DNA from: Shewanella sp. HN-41
Lineage (GTDB): Bacteria; Pseudomonadota; Gammaproteobacteria; Enterobacterales; Shewanellaceae
Direction: 5' to 3'
NCBI RefSeq assembly: GCF_000217915.1
Contig: NZ_AFOZ01000022.1
Location: 1-64,000, forward strand
Length of the DNA: 64,000 bases
Positions 29,332 through 39,610 of the stretch are shown here, in pieces. The notes beneath the pieces were generated by a model. That model saw nothing but the letters and a program-made list of their open reading frames with translations, made no database searches and was not told where the DNA came from. Position numbers and translations under genes: made by a program. Within the stretch, counting starts at the first letter, position 1. Each line of letters opens with the position of its first letter.

Positions 29332-29384
29332 CTCACCGAACATATTTAGCGCCGTAGGCATAAATATTGAGTGAAGTTCATTCA

Positions 29385-29415
29385 TCGGCCCCAACTCTGT
29401 TGGGGCCGATTTTTT
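29385..29415 (+). terminator. Terminator of ald
   Basis: TCGGCCCCAA pairs with TTGGGGCCGA around a CTCTG loop and is followed by six T, 54 bp past the ald stop. Confidence 0.9.
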
Positions 29416-29502
29416 ACGTCTTGGAAGAGTTAATCCTAGGATAAGGTACTCTCATCCCCTATGGGTAAACTTATACTGACAATACCGCTATCTCTCGATT
29501 AG

Positions 29503-30546
<1,044 letters not shown>

Positions 30547-30566
30547 CAAGGCTCGATTTTTCAACA

Positions 30567-30594
30567 AATAGCAGGTCTAGCCTGCTATTTTTTT
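30567..30594 (+). terminator. Terminator of trxB
   Basis: AATAGCAGG pairs with CCTGCTATT around TCTAG and is followed by a T run, 20 bp past the stop. Confidence 0.88.
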
Positions 30595-30724
30595 AGCTGA
30601 AATTTATCGCCAAAATTAGCCAACGATACTGCCCCGCTACTCGCTCTCCAGCCGTTAACAAATAGTCTTACCCTAACCCGTTAATACCTTACCTTTGAGT
30701 CATTAATATACAAAAATGACGCAC

Positions 30725-30747
30725 AAAAAAAGGGACCAGATGGTCCC
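30725..30747 (-). terminator. Terminator of the thrS-infC-rpmI-rplT operon
   Basis: GGGACCA pairs with TGGTCCC; on the minus strand a seven-T run follows (A run 30725-30731). It lies 25 bp past the rplT stop. Confidence 0.88.
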
Positions 30748-30772
30748 TTCTCTACAGCAACAAACTAATTTC

Positions 30773-31129
30773 TTAGTTTAATGCTTCTTTTGCTTTTTCA
30801 ACTAAAGTTGCGAATACAACTTTATCGAATACAGCGATGTCAGCCAAAATCTTACGATCGATTTCGATAGACGCCTTTTTCAGACCGTTGATGAAACGGC
30901 TGTAAGACAGACCATTTTGACGAGCCGCAGCATTGATACGTGCAATCCACAGTTGACGGAATTGACGTTTTTTCTGACGACGGTCACGGTAAGCATATTG
31001 ACCAGCTTTAGTTACTGCTTGTACAGCAACACGGTAAGTACGGCTACGAGCGCCATAATAACCTTTAGCTAATTTTAAAACTTTCTTGTGACGAGCACGA
31101 GCGGTTACACCACGCTTAACTCTTGGCAT
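30773..31129 (-). CDS. rplT: 50S ribosomal protein L20
   Basis: A basic 118-residue 23S rRNA-binding protein needed early in 50S assembly ([22 protein letters not shown] start; [17 protein letters not shown] in the C-terminal domain). In E. coli L20 represses its own operon; the same may apply. Last gene of the operon. Confidence 0.98.
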
Positions 31130-31145
31130 TTTCTAATCTCCTAAA

Positions 31146-31340
31146 TTAAGCGTAAGGTAATTGACGCGCGATTGCTGGAACATCACACTTAGCAACTAAA
31201 CATTTTGCACGTAAGTGACGCTTACGCTTAGTGCTCTTCTTGGTCAAAATGTGACGTAAATGTGCTTGCTTACGCTTGAAACCATTGGCGGTTTTCTTAA
31301 AACGCTTCGCTACACCTCTGTCGGTTTTCATTTTAGGCAT
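31146..31340 (-). CDS. rpmI: 50S ribosomal protein L35
   Basis: A 64-residue basic protein ([20 protein letters not shown]). The ATG at 31340 is chosen because the longer in-frame extension is hydrophobic and unlike L35; GGAG lies 10 nt upstream. It lies 16 bp before rplT. Confidence 0.97.
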   Translation of the reverse strand: MPKMKTDRGVAKRFKKTANGFKRKQAHLRHILTKKSTKRKRHLRAKCLVAKCDVPAIARQLPYA

Positions 31341-31423
31341 TACTAAAACTCCGCATTGGGATGTTAAATAAAAAGCAAGGCGAGCAAAGGCCATAGACCT
31401 TTGCTACTTTCGGGTTGCCCTAC

Positions 31424-31966
31424 TTATTTCTTTTTAGGCGCTAGCACCATGATGGCTTGTCGACCTTCCATTTTCGGGAAAGATTCAACAACCGCATACT
31501 CATCCAAGTCAGCCTTAATACGGTTCAATAGATCCATACCAAGATTTTGGTGGGCCATTTCGCGACCTCGGAAACGCAGCGTAATCTTCGCTTTGTCCCC
31601 GTCTTCCAGAAAACGTATCAGGTTGCGTAGTTTTACCTGATAGTCGTTTTCGTCAGTTCCAGGACGGAATTTAATTTCCTTAACCTGAACCTGCTTTTGC
31701 TTCTTCTTTTGTTCCTTGGCTGACTTAGCCTTATCAAAAAGGAACTTACCGTAGTCCATAATGCGACATACTGGAGGTTCAGCGTTTGGACTAATTTCAA
31801 CTAGGTCTACACCCGCTTCATCTGCCAAATTCTGAGCATCTCTGATGCTTACCACACCAATAGCTTCACCATCAATGCCTGTTAAACGTACTTCTGGTAC
31901 GCCTGTGATTTCTTCATTGATTCTATTAGGGGCCGGCTGACGCCCTGCTGTTTTTTTGATCTTTAT
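31424..31966 (-). CDS. infC: Translation initiation factor IF-3, AUA start codon
   Basis: IF-3 binds the 30S subunit and checks the start codon and initiator tRNA. The first ATG/GTG-type start (31855) would delete the N-terminal domain. The frame continues upstream through [19 protein letters not shown], the conserved IF-3 N-terminus, to ATA at 31964-31966, 8 nt after GGAGG and 4 nt past the thrS stop, giving 180 residues as in E. coli. No ATG, GTG or TTG exists there. E. coli infC starts at AUU and is autoregulated through it, so an AUA start with the same control is likely. An AUC two codons on is the alternative. Confidence 0.93.
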   Translation of the reverse strand: MKIKKTAGRQPAPNRINEEITGVPEVRLTGIDGEAIGVVSIRDAQNLADEAGVDLVEISPNAEPPVCRIMDYGKFLFDKAKSAKEQKKKQKQVQVKEIKFRPGTDENDYQVKLRNLIRFLEDGDKAKITLRFRGREMAHQNLGMDLLNRIKADLDEYAVVESFPKMEGRQAIMVLAPKKK

Positions 31967-31969
31967 GAC

Positions 31970-33898
31970 CTATTCCTCCAACAATTTGAGACTACGGAGC
32001 GAAATTTGTTGATGGATTTTAGCGGCGAAATCTTCGATTCGCATCTTACCTAAATCAATACCATCACGGGTACGCACCGCTACTTCCTTATTTTCCATTT
32101 CTTGATCGCCAACGACCAACAAATAAGGAACACGCCTTAAGGTGTGCTCGCGTATTTTAAAGCCTATTTTCTCATTCCTCAAGTCAAAAGACGCTCGAAT
32201 ACCTTGTTCTTTGAAGAATTTGACGACTTCTTCAACATAATCAGCCTGTTTGTCGGTGATATTCATCACGACAACTTGCATTGGGGCCAACCAAGTTGGG
32301 AAACGACCTGCATATTCTTCTATCAAGATACCCAAGAATCGTTCCAAAGAGCCTAAAATAGCACGATGGATCATCACGGGAGTTTGACGGCTGTTATCTT
32401 CGGCGACATAAGTCGCACCTAAACGGTTTGGCAACGCATAATCGAGCTGCACAGTACCACATTGCCACGCACGGTCCAAACAATCGTGTAAAGTAAATTC
32501 GATTTTTGGTCCGTAGAAGGCGCCTTCACCCGGTAAAATGGTGAATTCAATGTTATTTGAGCGTAGCGCTTGCTTGAGTGCTTCTTCTGCTCTATCCCAC
32601 ATCGCATCGTCGCCGATACGTTTTTCGGGGCGAGTCGACAGTTTTACGACAATGTTTTCAAAACCAAAGGTTGAATAAGTGTCGTAAACCATCTGGATAC
32701 AAGAGCTTACTTCCGCTTGCACTTGATCTTCAGTACAGAAAATATGGGCATCGTCTTGGGTAAAACCGCGTACGCGCATCAAACCGTGGAGCGAACCTGA
32801 AGGTTCATTACGGTGACAGCAACCAAACTCTGCCATACGCAGCGGCAAGTCGCGGTAAGATTTCAAACCTTGGTTGAAGATCTGTACGTGGCCTGGGCAG
32901 TTCATCGGCTTGATAGCATATTCGCGATTTTCGCTGCTGGTCGTGAACATGGCTTCTGCGTATTTATCCCAGTGGCCTGAACGTTCCCATAGCACGCGGT
33001 CCATCATTAATGGGCCTTTCACTTCTTGGTAAGTGTATTGGTTTAACTTACGGCGAATGAATCTTTCTAGTTCGAGGAAGATGCTCCAACCGTCGTTATG
33101 CCAGAACACCATACCCGGTGCTTCTTCTTGCATGTGATACAAGTCGAGTTGCTTACCGATTTTACGGTGATCACGCTTAGCCGCTTCTTCAAGACGGGTT
33201 AAGTGTGTGCTCAGCGCTTTTTTGTCGGCCCAAGCGGTACCATAGATGCGTTGCAACATCTTGTTTTCTGAGTTGCCGCGCCAGTAAGCGCCGGCGATGC
33301 TCATTAACTTAAAATGTTGGCAGAAACGCATATTAGGCACATGCGGTCCACGACACATGTCGGTATATTCTTCGTGATGATACAGCGCAGGCGTCGCGTC
33401 TTTGCTGATGTTCTCATCCAGAATGGCAATCTTATAATCTTCACCACGCGCCGCGAATGTATCGCGGGCTTCTTGCCAGCTCACCACGCGTTTTACTACG
33501 TCATAGTTGGTTTTTGCCAGTTGAAGCATGCGCTTTTCTAAGGCGTCGATGTCGTCTTGAGTCAGCTTGTGCTCAAGGTCGATATCGTAATAAAAGCCGT
33601 TATCGATAACAGGACCAATCGCCATCTTGGTTTCTGGCCACATTTGCTTAATCGCGTGACCTAATAAATGCGCGCAAGAATGGCGAAGAATTTCAACACC
33701 TTCTTCGTCTTTGGCGGTAATGATTGATAGCTCAGCATCGGTTTCAATGAGATCGCAAGCATCTTTTAATTCGCCATTAACGCGGCCAGCGATACAGGCT
33801 TTCGCTAGACCAGGGCCAATATCGGCGGCAACATCGAGAGTCGATACAGCATGAGCAAACTCGCGTTTGCTACCATCGGGAAGTGTAATTACAGGCAT
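31970..33898 (-). CDS. thrS: Threonyl-tRNA synthetase
   Basis: Charges tRNA-Thr and edits mischarged serine. The protein has 642 residues from the ATG at 33898 (GGAAAGGA upstream): TGS domain (1-62), editing domain with [10 protein letters not shown] and the later CRGPHV, class II core with MNCPGH and [15 protein letters not shown], and C-terminal anticodon-binding domain ([11 protein letters not shown] onward). The in-frame extension to 33937 is not family-like. In E. coli the thrS mRNA leader mimics tRNA-Thr and is autoregulated; I could not confirm such folds here. Confidence 0.97.
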   Translation of the reverse strand: MPVITLPDGSKREFAHAVSTLDVAADIGPGLAKACIAGRVNGELKDACDLIETDAELSIITAKDEEGVEILRHSCAHLLGHAIKQMWPETKMAIGPVIDNGFYYDIDLEHKLTQDDIDALEKRMLQLAKTNYDVVKRVVSWQEARDTFAARGEDYKIAILDENISKDATPALYHHEEYTDMCRGPHVPNMRFCQHFKLMSIAGAYWRGNSENKMLQRIYGTAWADKKALSTHLTRLEEAAKRDHRKIGKQLDLYHMQEEAPGMVFWHNDGWSIFLELERFIRRKLNQYTYQEVKGPLMMDRVLWERSGHWDKYAEAMFTTSSENREYAIKPMNCPGHVQIFNQGLKSYRDLPLRMAEFGCCHRNEPSGSLHGLMRVRGFTQDDAHIFCTEDQVQAEVSSCIQMVYDTYSTFGFENIVVKLSTRPEKRIGDDAMWDRAEEALKQALRSNNIEFTILPGEGAFYGPKIEFTLHDCLDRAWQCGTVQLDYALPNRLGATYVAEDNSRQTPVMIHRAILGSLERFLGILIEEYAGRFPTWLAPMQVVVMNITDKQADYVEEVVKFFKEQGIRASFDLRNEKIGFKIREHTLRRVPYLLVVGDQEMENKEVAVRTRDGIDLGKMRIEDFAAKIHQQISLRSLKLLEE

Positions 33899-34190
33899 GA
33901 AATGTCCTTTCCAGTGGTGACCCACACGTAGGGCCACTTGGTTTTAGTTAATGTAAGAGAAATGCTCGCTAGGTTAAGACAGTACAGGAGTCTTAGCCGC
34001 CTTGCGTAGCAGGGCGTTTATTCTACGGGATTGTAGCTAAAAGGCGCAAGCATATTGGCCAGAATTGGGATTGAAAGCAAAAAGCAAATTCATGATTTTG
34101 CAGTGTCTTGGTAACTTGCCAGTCATCAAACATCCCTATTCTGGCTCCCGTTGATTGTACAGCACTCAAAAACATCGAAAGGAAGTTGAT

Positions 34191-34424
34191 ATGTTGAACT
34201 GTATCCTATTTGCGGTCGCGTTAACCCAAGCATCGACCGTTTTACCTGAGACTCAAAACGCAAGTACCATAAATATTCAAATTGATACCCAAATGCTGAT
34301 TGTTGATATCCAAGATGAGCTTGAACAACAAATGCAGCAATTAACCCGTTCAATCGTTCAACATGCCCGCGATGGCGTTTTGCAAAGTGATGAAATTGAG
34401 GGACTAATAACGGTAAAAGATTAG
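34191..34424 (+). CDS. Small hypothetical protein with a possible signal peptide
   Basis: 77 residues from the ATG at 34191, with AAGGAAG at good distance. MLNCILFAVALTQAST looks like a short signal peptide. The rest is an acidic, Gln-rich helix-forming domain (DIQDELEQQMQQLTRSIVQHA). Not recognised. Lies alone between thrS (divergent) and the CPXCG gene. Confidence 0.6.
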   Translation: MLNCILFAVALTQASTVLPETQNASTINIQIDTQMLIVDIQDELEQQMQQLTRSIVQHARDGVLQSDEIEGLITVKD

Positions 34425-34586
34425 CGTTTAAGGCTTGTGCGCAACTCACCTATTCACTTGGATCGCCATATCGCAGCTATACCATATCGCAACTATACTT
34501 AGTAAGCCCTATGGGAGGGGTTCATTTACTGCATAGGGTTAAGGGCCATATATTCTTTCATCCGATTTGAAAGAAGGAGTAACGCT

Positions 34587-34787
34587 ATGAGGATCATGAA
34601 TAAGGTTATCGCCTGTCCCCACTGCGGGCATCATCAACATATCAGTATCGATGCCAGCTGTGGTGATCAAGATTATTACGATGATTGCCGAGTTTGCTGT
34701 AATCCCATCCACTTGCGTCTGCACGTAGATGATTCTCGGCGAACCGTTGAATTGTATGTTGACTCAGATGATGAGCAAATTTATTAA
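34587..34787 (+). CDS. CPXCG-motif cysteine-rich protein
   Basis: A 66-residue zinc-ribbon-like protein of the Cys_rich_CPXG family. CPHCG near residue 10 and CRVC plus a third Cys near residue 34 form the two metal-ligand knuckles; the C-terminus is acidic. AAGGAG precedes the ATG at 34587, and a second ATG three codons later is also possible. The family's role is unknown. It ends 14 bp from the convergent riboflavin synthase gene. Confidence 0.85.
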   Translation: MRIMNKVIACPHCGHHQHISIDASCGDQDYYDDCRVCCNPIHLRLHVDDSRRTVELYVDSDDEQIY

Positions 34788-34800
34788 GTGATAGGCCATA

Positions 34801-35433
34801 TCAGCCATTCTTCTGCGCTTGTTCCTTAAAGCGTCTGGCTAGCACGCGCTCAACGGTATCAACGATCACTTGTGTTTGGCTATCGATCTCAATATTGAGT
34901 TCATCACCGACTTGGCACTGACTTAAGTTTGTGAGCTTGAGCGTTTCTGGAATTAAGTGCAGCATAAAGCTCGAATCCCTCACCTCGCCAACGGTTAGAC
35001 TGCAGCCGTTGACCCCAATAAAACCCTTATAAAAAATGTAATCCATCCATTTAGGCTCAACCACTAGCGTTAGATCGTAATGTTGTTCTGTATGACTGAT
35101 ATCGACAACTTTAGCCTTAGTATGGATATGACCAGACAAAATATGACCACCGATTTCACTGCCGAAGGTTAAAGAGCGTTCAATATTAACCCTGTGACCT
35201 ACGGCTAAGCAGGCAAGGTTGGTTAACCGTAACGTCTCTTCCACTACATCAAAAAATACCCTATCATCAACCACCTGAGTCACGGTAAGACATACCCCGT
35301 TATTTGCCACACTTGCTCCAATCGCAAGTCCCTCATGCAAATCAGGTTTCAACGCTACCTCAAGGGTATTTAGGCCATCTTTCTTATGTATTGCAACCAC
35401 CTCACAGGTGGCTTGAACTATACCTGTAAACAT
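34801..35433 (-). CDS. ribE: Riboflavin synthase, alpha subunit
   Basis: Dismutates two 6,7-dimethyl-8-ribityllumazine to riboflavin (called ribC or ribE in different species). The 210-residue protein has two lumazine-binding beta-barrel repeats: MFTGIVQATCEV near residue 1, then SGHIHTKAKVVDI near 98, with NGVCLTV and NGCSLTV as the equivalent loops. No FMN riboswitch is upstream. Its 5' end is 32 bp from the divergent MATE gene. Confidence 0.95.
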   Translation of the reverse strand: MFTGIVQATCEVVAIHKKDGLNTLEVALKPDLHEGLAIGASVANNGVCLTVTQVVDDRVFFDVVEETLRLTNLACLAVGHRVNIERSLTFGSEIGGHILSGHIHTKAKVVDISHTEQHYDLTLVVEPKWMDYIFYKGFIGVNGCSLTVGEVRDSSFMLHLIPETLKLTNLSQCQVGDELNIEIDSQTQVIVDTVERVLARRFKEQAQKNG

Positions 35434-35465
35434 TTTTTCTCGCTCATTCGTTAAAGGCTGTATTT

Positions 35466-36845
35466 ATGAATCATTCAGGCTTCCAAGCCAAACGTCTTAT
35501 CCAACTTGCACTGCCTGTGCTCATCGCCCAAGTCACGCAGACCATGATGGGCTTTATCGATACCGTCATGGCGGGCCGCGTCAGTGCAGTCGATATGGCC
35601 GCAGTCGCGGTCGGCACTAGCCTATGGTTGCCTGCTATCCTGTTTGTTCAGGGCTTGCTCATGGCCTTCACGCCCTTATTTGCCCACTATAATGGGGCTA
35701 ATAACCAAAAAGCGATCCAACCCTTAGCATTCCAAGCCGCCTATCTGGCACTTATCGGAGGAATTGGTGTGATGGCGTTTCTTGCATCAGCGCCTTTTGT
35801 GCTCGGCCATATGAATTTAGAACCCGAATTGTACCGCTTAACCATAGGTTATATCGATGGTATTTTATGGGGCGCCCCCGCATTTGTGCTCTATCAAGTG
35901 TTACGAGGCTGCAGTGAAGGTATTTCCTATACATTGCCGACTATGGTGATCGGTTTTGTGGGTTTAGCGGTCAATATCCCTGCTAACTATATTTTTATCT
36001 ATGGACACTTTGGCGTCCCCGCCATGGGTGGCGCTGGGTGTGGTGTCGCTACTGCCCTTGTTTTTTGGGCAATGCTAATAGCCATGACCCTATATATGCA
36101 GCTACATAGGAAATTTGCCGCCTTGGCACCCTTTAGCCAATTTCATCGCCCCGATTTTAAAACGATGAAAAAAATGACCAAACTCGGCATGCCGATCGCC
36201 ATGGCACTGTTTTTTGAGGTAAGCCTATTTGCGATCATCGCCCTCTTATTGGCACCTTTGGGTGCTACTGTGGTTGCAAGCCATCAGATTGCGCTGAACT
36301 TTTCAGCTATTGTATTTATGTTGCCGCTCTCCATTGGAATCGCGGTATCGATTCGGATTGGTTACTACTTAGGCCGAGATCGGGCTGATATTTCTGCCGT
36401 TGTCACCAAAGTCGGTCTATGGCTGGCACTGTCATTAGCGCTATCGACAGCCATATTGACTGTACTGTTTAGGTTCCAAATTGCTGAACTCTATAACAGT
36501 GATCCTGAAGTCGTTGTTTTAGCAGGAAGTTTGATGTTAATGGCGGCGCTATACCAATTATCGGATTCAGTTCAAGTGGTTGCAGCAGGAGCCCTTCGTG
36601 GCTATAAAGATACACGCAGTGCTTTCTATATTACGCTGTTTTCCTACTGGGGGATTGGTATGACATTAGGCTATACCTTGGCTTATACAGATTATATCGT
36701 GCCAGCTATGGGGGCTCACGGATTTTGGACTGGACTTATCGCCGGGCTCACCTCTGCAGCACTGCTATTCTTTATCCGCCTACGTTATATTCAAAAATAT
36801 GGCGTGCATCTAAGCTTGATTGAAGGCGACAGTGTGCATCATTAA
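35466..36845 (+). CDS. norM: MATE-family multidrug efflux protein (NorM type)
   Basis: A 459-residue inner-membrane antiporter with twelve helices in two related halves, of the NorM subfamily. LIAQVTQTMMGFIDTVMAGR, GILWGAPAF and the second-half motif GIAVSIRIGYYLGR are typical. It exports cationic drugs in exchange for Na+ or H+. Divergent from the riboflavin synthase gene, as is often seen next to norM in gamma-proteobacteria. Confidence 0.88.
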   Translation: MNHSGFQAKRLIQLALPVLIAQVTQTMMGFIDTVMAGRVSAVDMAAVAVGTSLWLPAILFVQGLLMAFTPLFAHYNGANNQKAIQPLAFQAAYLALIGGIGVMAFLASAPFVLGHMNLEPELYRLTIGYIDGILWGAPAFVLYQVLRGCSEGISYTLPTMVIGFVGLAVNIPANYIFIYGHFGVPAMGGAGCGVATALVFWAMLIAMTLYMQLHRKFAALAPFSQFHRPDFKTMKKMTKLGMPIAMALFFEVSLFAIIALLLAPLGATVVASHQIALNFSAIVFMLPLSIGIAVSIRIGYYLGRDRADISAVVTKVGLWLALSLALSTAILTVLFRFQIAELYNSDPEVVVLAGSLMLMAALYQLSDSVQVVAAGALRGYKDTRSAFYITLFSYWGIGMTLGYTLAYTDYIVPAMGAHGFWTGLIAGLTSAALLFFIRLRYIQKYGVHLSLIEGDSVHH

Positions 36846-36868
36846 CGACAGGTAATCTTCATTAGATC

Positions 36869-36897
36869 AACGGCGAGCATAAGTCTCGCCGTTTTGT
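36869..36897 (+). terminator. Terminator of norM
   Basis: AACGGCGAG pairs with CTCGCCGTT around CATAAGT and is followed by a T-rich tail, 24 bp past the stop. Confidence 0.82.
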
Positions 36898-37092
36898 TTA
36901 TCCACTGACCATTTTTCACTCATTAGAGTCTAACTTGCCGTTTTATCAGTAACTTTGCTGAAACACTGGGCAAGTTGCACAGCAATTCACCATTTGGCAA
37001 TAAATTTCGTTTTTTTGCTTGCCAGCCTTTCGCTATCACCCTAATATAGCGCTCGTTCCAAAGCGCAACGCTTTAGACACCAGTAATGCAAT

Positions 37093-37169
37093 GCACCCGT
37101 AGCTCAGTTGGTTAGAGCACTACCTTGACATGGTAGGGGTCGGTGGTTCGAGTCCACTCGGGTGTACCA
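37093..37169 (+). tRNA. valV: tRNA-Val (anticodon GAC), copy 1
   Basis: 77 nt including CCA. Acceptor stem GCACCCG pairs with CGGGTGT (first pair G-U), D arm GTAGCTCAGTTGGTTAGAGC, anticodon loop TTGACAT giving GAC, T arm GGTTCGAGTCC. Very close to E. coli tRNA-Val(GAC). Confidence 0.97.
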
Positions 37170-37218
37170 CTCTCTTCACAGAGTATAAAATGTGACTTCT
37201 TATTAAAAAGTAAACAGT

Positions 37219-37295
37219 GCACCCGTAGCTCAGTTGGTTAGAGCACTACCTTGACATGGTAGGGGTCGGTGGTTCGAGTCCACTCGGGTGTACCA
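37219..37295 (+). tRNA. valW: tRNA-Val (anticodon GAC), copy 2
   Basis: Identical over all 77 nt to copy 1 and 49 bp downstream, so the two probably share one transcript. Its 3' end marks the border with the accessory copper region. Confidence 0.97.
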
Positions 37296-37705
37296 TTTCT
37301 TGCTTTAACTCCCTATAAAATCTTAATTTAATATAATCTTCCATCAAGATACTTAATTTTTATTTGTGCCTAAGATAAAATTTTCGAGCCTAAACTAGTT
37401 TTTTCAGAAGCATTCAAACGTGCCCTCCCCCTCGACTCTGCCTGATTTTGCCTCGATTGCTTAACCTACATCTACCATTGTTACCCCTAAACTCGCCGTT
37501 TTTCTAAATTTGTGCCCATTTCGTGCCAAACCTGTTGGCACACAAAAGCAGATTAAAATTCAAATCTGCTTGAAACTATTGAAAGAATTATCTGCAAAAT
37601 GGATAAAGTTTTTATTTACCAAAACGTTTGGGGATTAAAGTACGTTAAAAATAGGATTGTAGTGGCCAAATTCAGCGTGCCACTACAGTTCAGCAGATAA
37701 CGATG
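37296..37705. other. 410-bp gene-free junction between tRNA-Val and the copper island
   Basis: No supported gene. It contains a 9-bp inverted repeat AAGCAGATT/AATCTGCTT at 37546-37571 and another at 37658-37687. I found no copy of the tRNA 3' end that would mark an integrated element. Confidence 0.5.
37658..37687 (-). terminator. Possible terminator of the leftward copper operon
   Basis: TGTAGTGGC pairs perfectly with GCCACTACA (9 bp, 12-nt loop), 18 bp beyond the last copper-operon gene. On the minus strand the T run (TATTTTT) follows only after several bases, so the call is tentative. Confidence 0.5.
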
Positions 37706-38197
37706 TTATGACCAATGGATATGAATAATCTTCCAACTACCATCATGCTGTTTAGACAGCACTATGGTTTCCATTGCCGTCGAATCAATCTGCTTACCTT
37801 TATACTCGCCGGTGGCATGGCTAATCGCAGTCGAAATAGCGATATCCCCCACCACTTTCACTTGTTGTTCCTTAAGTGTAATGGTGAGATTTTTTAAATA
37901 TGCCATGTCAGCCCCCATGTGGTGGCTGGCATAATCGGCGAGTGAACGCTCGGCGTTACCCCCTTCATAAATCAGCACATCCTCAGTTAAGAGTTGCTTC
38001 ACTATGGCTTCATCACCCGCCTTCAATGCTTGATGAAATTGCTGGACTCGTTTTGCAGGAGCCGTCTCCATACCAATAAACGCTGTAGGTTCGGTTGTAT
38101 GTTTTTCATCACCATGCGCGAATAGTAACGAGCTTTGACCTGCTGAAAACAACAAGCTTAGTCCGGTTAACAAGGTCACTATTTTTCTTGGTTTCAA
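37706..38197 (-). CDS. Secreted NTF2-like (SnoaL/DUF4440-type) protein of the copper operon
   Basis: 163 residues with a Sec signal peptide (VTLLTGLSLLFSAGQSSLLFA, cleavage near 27). The rest is an NTF2-like fold: FHQALKAGDEAIVKQLLTEDVLIYEGG and the end DGSWKIIHIHWS. NTF2-like proteins are versatile, and no catalytic role can be assigned. It is the distal gene of the leftward cop operon, so a periplasmic copper-linked role is likely. Confidence 0.75.
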   Translation of the reverse strand: MKPRKIVTLLTGLSLLFSAGQSSLLFAHGDEKHTTEPTAFIGMETAPAKRVQQFHQALKAGDEAIVKQLLTEDVLIYEGGNAERSLADYASHHMGADMAYLKNLTITLKEQQVKVVGDIAISTAISHATGEYKGKQIDSTAMETIVLSKQHDGSWKIIHIHWS

Positions 38198-38235
38198 TGT
38201 GTACTCCTCTTAATGTATTGATTAGTTTTTAGTAT

Positions 38236-39132
38236 TTAACTGAGACTCTCTGGCCCGAAAACACTGGAAAGCACAGCGGTTATGGTCAAGATGAATAGCG
38301 CAACTAAGCCTTCGATGGCAATTGAGAGCTTGAGTTTGCGTAGTGCTATTTGCGTATTTTCAATCTTTAACCTAGGGACGAGGATAAATTTATGTAACGC
38401 CGCGATAAGTAAAATAATGCTGAAAAAACTCAGCTTAAGACTTATGGCAAGGCCGTAGTTACTGTTGAAAAACTCTGCGGGTTTATCAAATAATTGCCAC
38501 AGTAAGGCTCCGCCGGAAACCGATACAAGAATGACGATGCCAATACCCAACTGGCCAAACTTATCCATCACATGGCGTATCAAGGTGAGATCGGCATGCG
38601 CACATAAACGCCATAATGGATAAAATGATCCTACCCAAGAGCCAATTGCCAAAACATGTAACAACAACATGCCTTGGCCGAATCGATTAAGCTCAGCGCT
38701 GTGGCCTAGTAGGCTAAAGGATGTCGCTAATATCAATCCGCCAACTAAGAGCCCGATCCAAGCGACACGCCTTAAGGCATTAACTGGACCAAGTACACTC
38801 CCGCATGCAATCAGCACAATGCTAAATCCGATAATGCGCCAAGTAACCGATTCGCCGATGGGGCTAGACCATAAAAACTGTCGCATTTGAGTATCAAACA
38901 TGCCAGCAAAACCACTCTCGGCGAACGCTCCCACTTGCGCAAAGAAATTGATTACAACAGCAATGACACCTAAGCACGTTCCAATAGCAATATAGCGCCG
39001 TATGGCAACGACTTCGCTATGCTGTTCTCTCAGAAGGCCAAGCATAAATGTGCCGCCAACCAGGCTGGCGAAACTCACATAAATAGCCCATTTGGAGATC
39101 AGTGCCATTAAGTCAAATTCGGTTAATATCAT
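38236..39132 (-). CDS. copD: Copper resistance inner-membrane protein CopD
   Basis: A 298-residue polytopic membrane protein with about eight hydrophobic helices and the CopD domain in the C-terminal half (GQGMLLLHVLAIGSWVGSFYPL with its conserved His). In Pseudomonas, CopC and CopD together mediate copper movement across the inner membrane. It lies 16 bp downstream of copC. A Met nine residues into the frame is an alternative start. Confidence 0.88.
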   Translation of the reverse strand: MILTEFDLMALISKWAIYVSFASLVGGTFMLGLLREQHSEVVAIRRYIAIGTCLGVIAVVINFFAQVGAFAESGFAGMFDTQMRQFLWSSPIGESVTWRIIGFSIVLIACGSVLGPVNALRRVAWIGLLVGGLILATSFSLLGHSAELNRFGQGMLLLHVLAIGSWVGSFYPLWRLCAHADLTLIRHVMDKFGQLGIGIVILVSVSGGALLWQLFDKPAEFFNSNYGLAISLKLSFFSIILLIAALHKFILVPRLKIENTQIALRKLKLSIAIEGLVALFILTITAVLSSVFGPESLS

Positions 39133-39148
39133 GACTTAATTACCCAAA

Positions 39149-39556
39149 TTAATGACGATTCATCTGCACTACTGGCATATCTTGCATGACCTCACTCATA
39201 GCTGTGCTACCGTGGACCATAAATTCAAATTGACCTTTCATTTTATGGCCATCATCACCCATTGCTACCCAGCTGACAGTGTAGTTAGATGCAGCTAATA
39301 CAGGTAAATCCAACGAATACTGTGCCTGACTTTGTGTCGATGACGGTAGCATTAAGGCTATTTCTTGGTTACTCGCATCCTTTAACGAGAGCTTAACTAA
39401 GCGAATGGGGGCCGAAAATGCCAGTTCAAGCTTACTCGGGGGAGCCATTAACATGGCGCCTTTTGCCGGTGTTGAGTTGCTTAATCCAACATGCGCCAAT
39501 ACAGAGCCGCTTAATGTTAAGCCTGTTATTAATAACACTGTGTTGATTAGTTTCAT
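39149..39556 (-). CDS. copC: Periplasmic copper-binding protein CopC
   Basis: A 135-residue periplasmic cupredoxin-like beta-barrel. A signal peptide (MKLINTVLLITGLTLSGSVLA) leads to mature HVGLSNSTPAKG, whose N-terminal His is a Cu(II) ligand; DDGHKMKG supplies the conserved Asp/His. The C-terminal tail is Met/His bearing. Between copB and copD. Confidence 0.92.
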   Translation of the reverse strand: MKLINTVLLITGLTLSGSVLAHVGLSNSTPAKGAMLMAPPSKLELAFSAPIRLVKLSLKDASNQEIALMLPSSTQSQAQYSLDLPVLAASNYTVSWVAMGDDGHKMKGQFEFMVHGSTAMSEVMQDMPVVQMNRH

Positions 39557-39610
39557 TTTATGAACCTCTTTATTTTGTATAGTTAAATGAATGACTTGCT
39601 TTATTTATCG

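Noticed and set aside
34141-34190. A leader peptide or attenuator before thrS
   Set aside because: No Thr-rich short frame and no clear alternative hairpins were visible by eye.
37296-37705. A possible CRISPR or integron array next to the tRNA-Val genes
   Set aside because: No regularly spaced repeat exists; only two unrelated inverted repeats are present.
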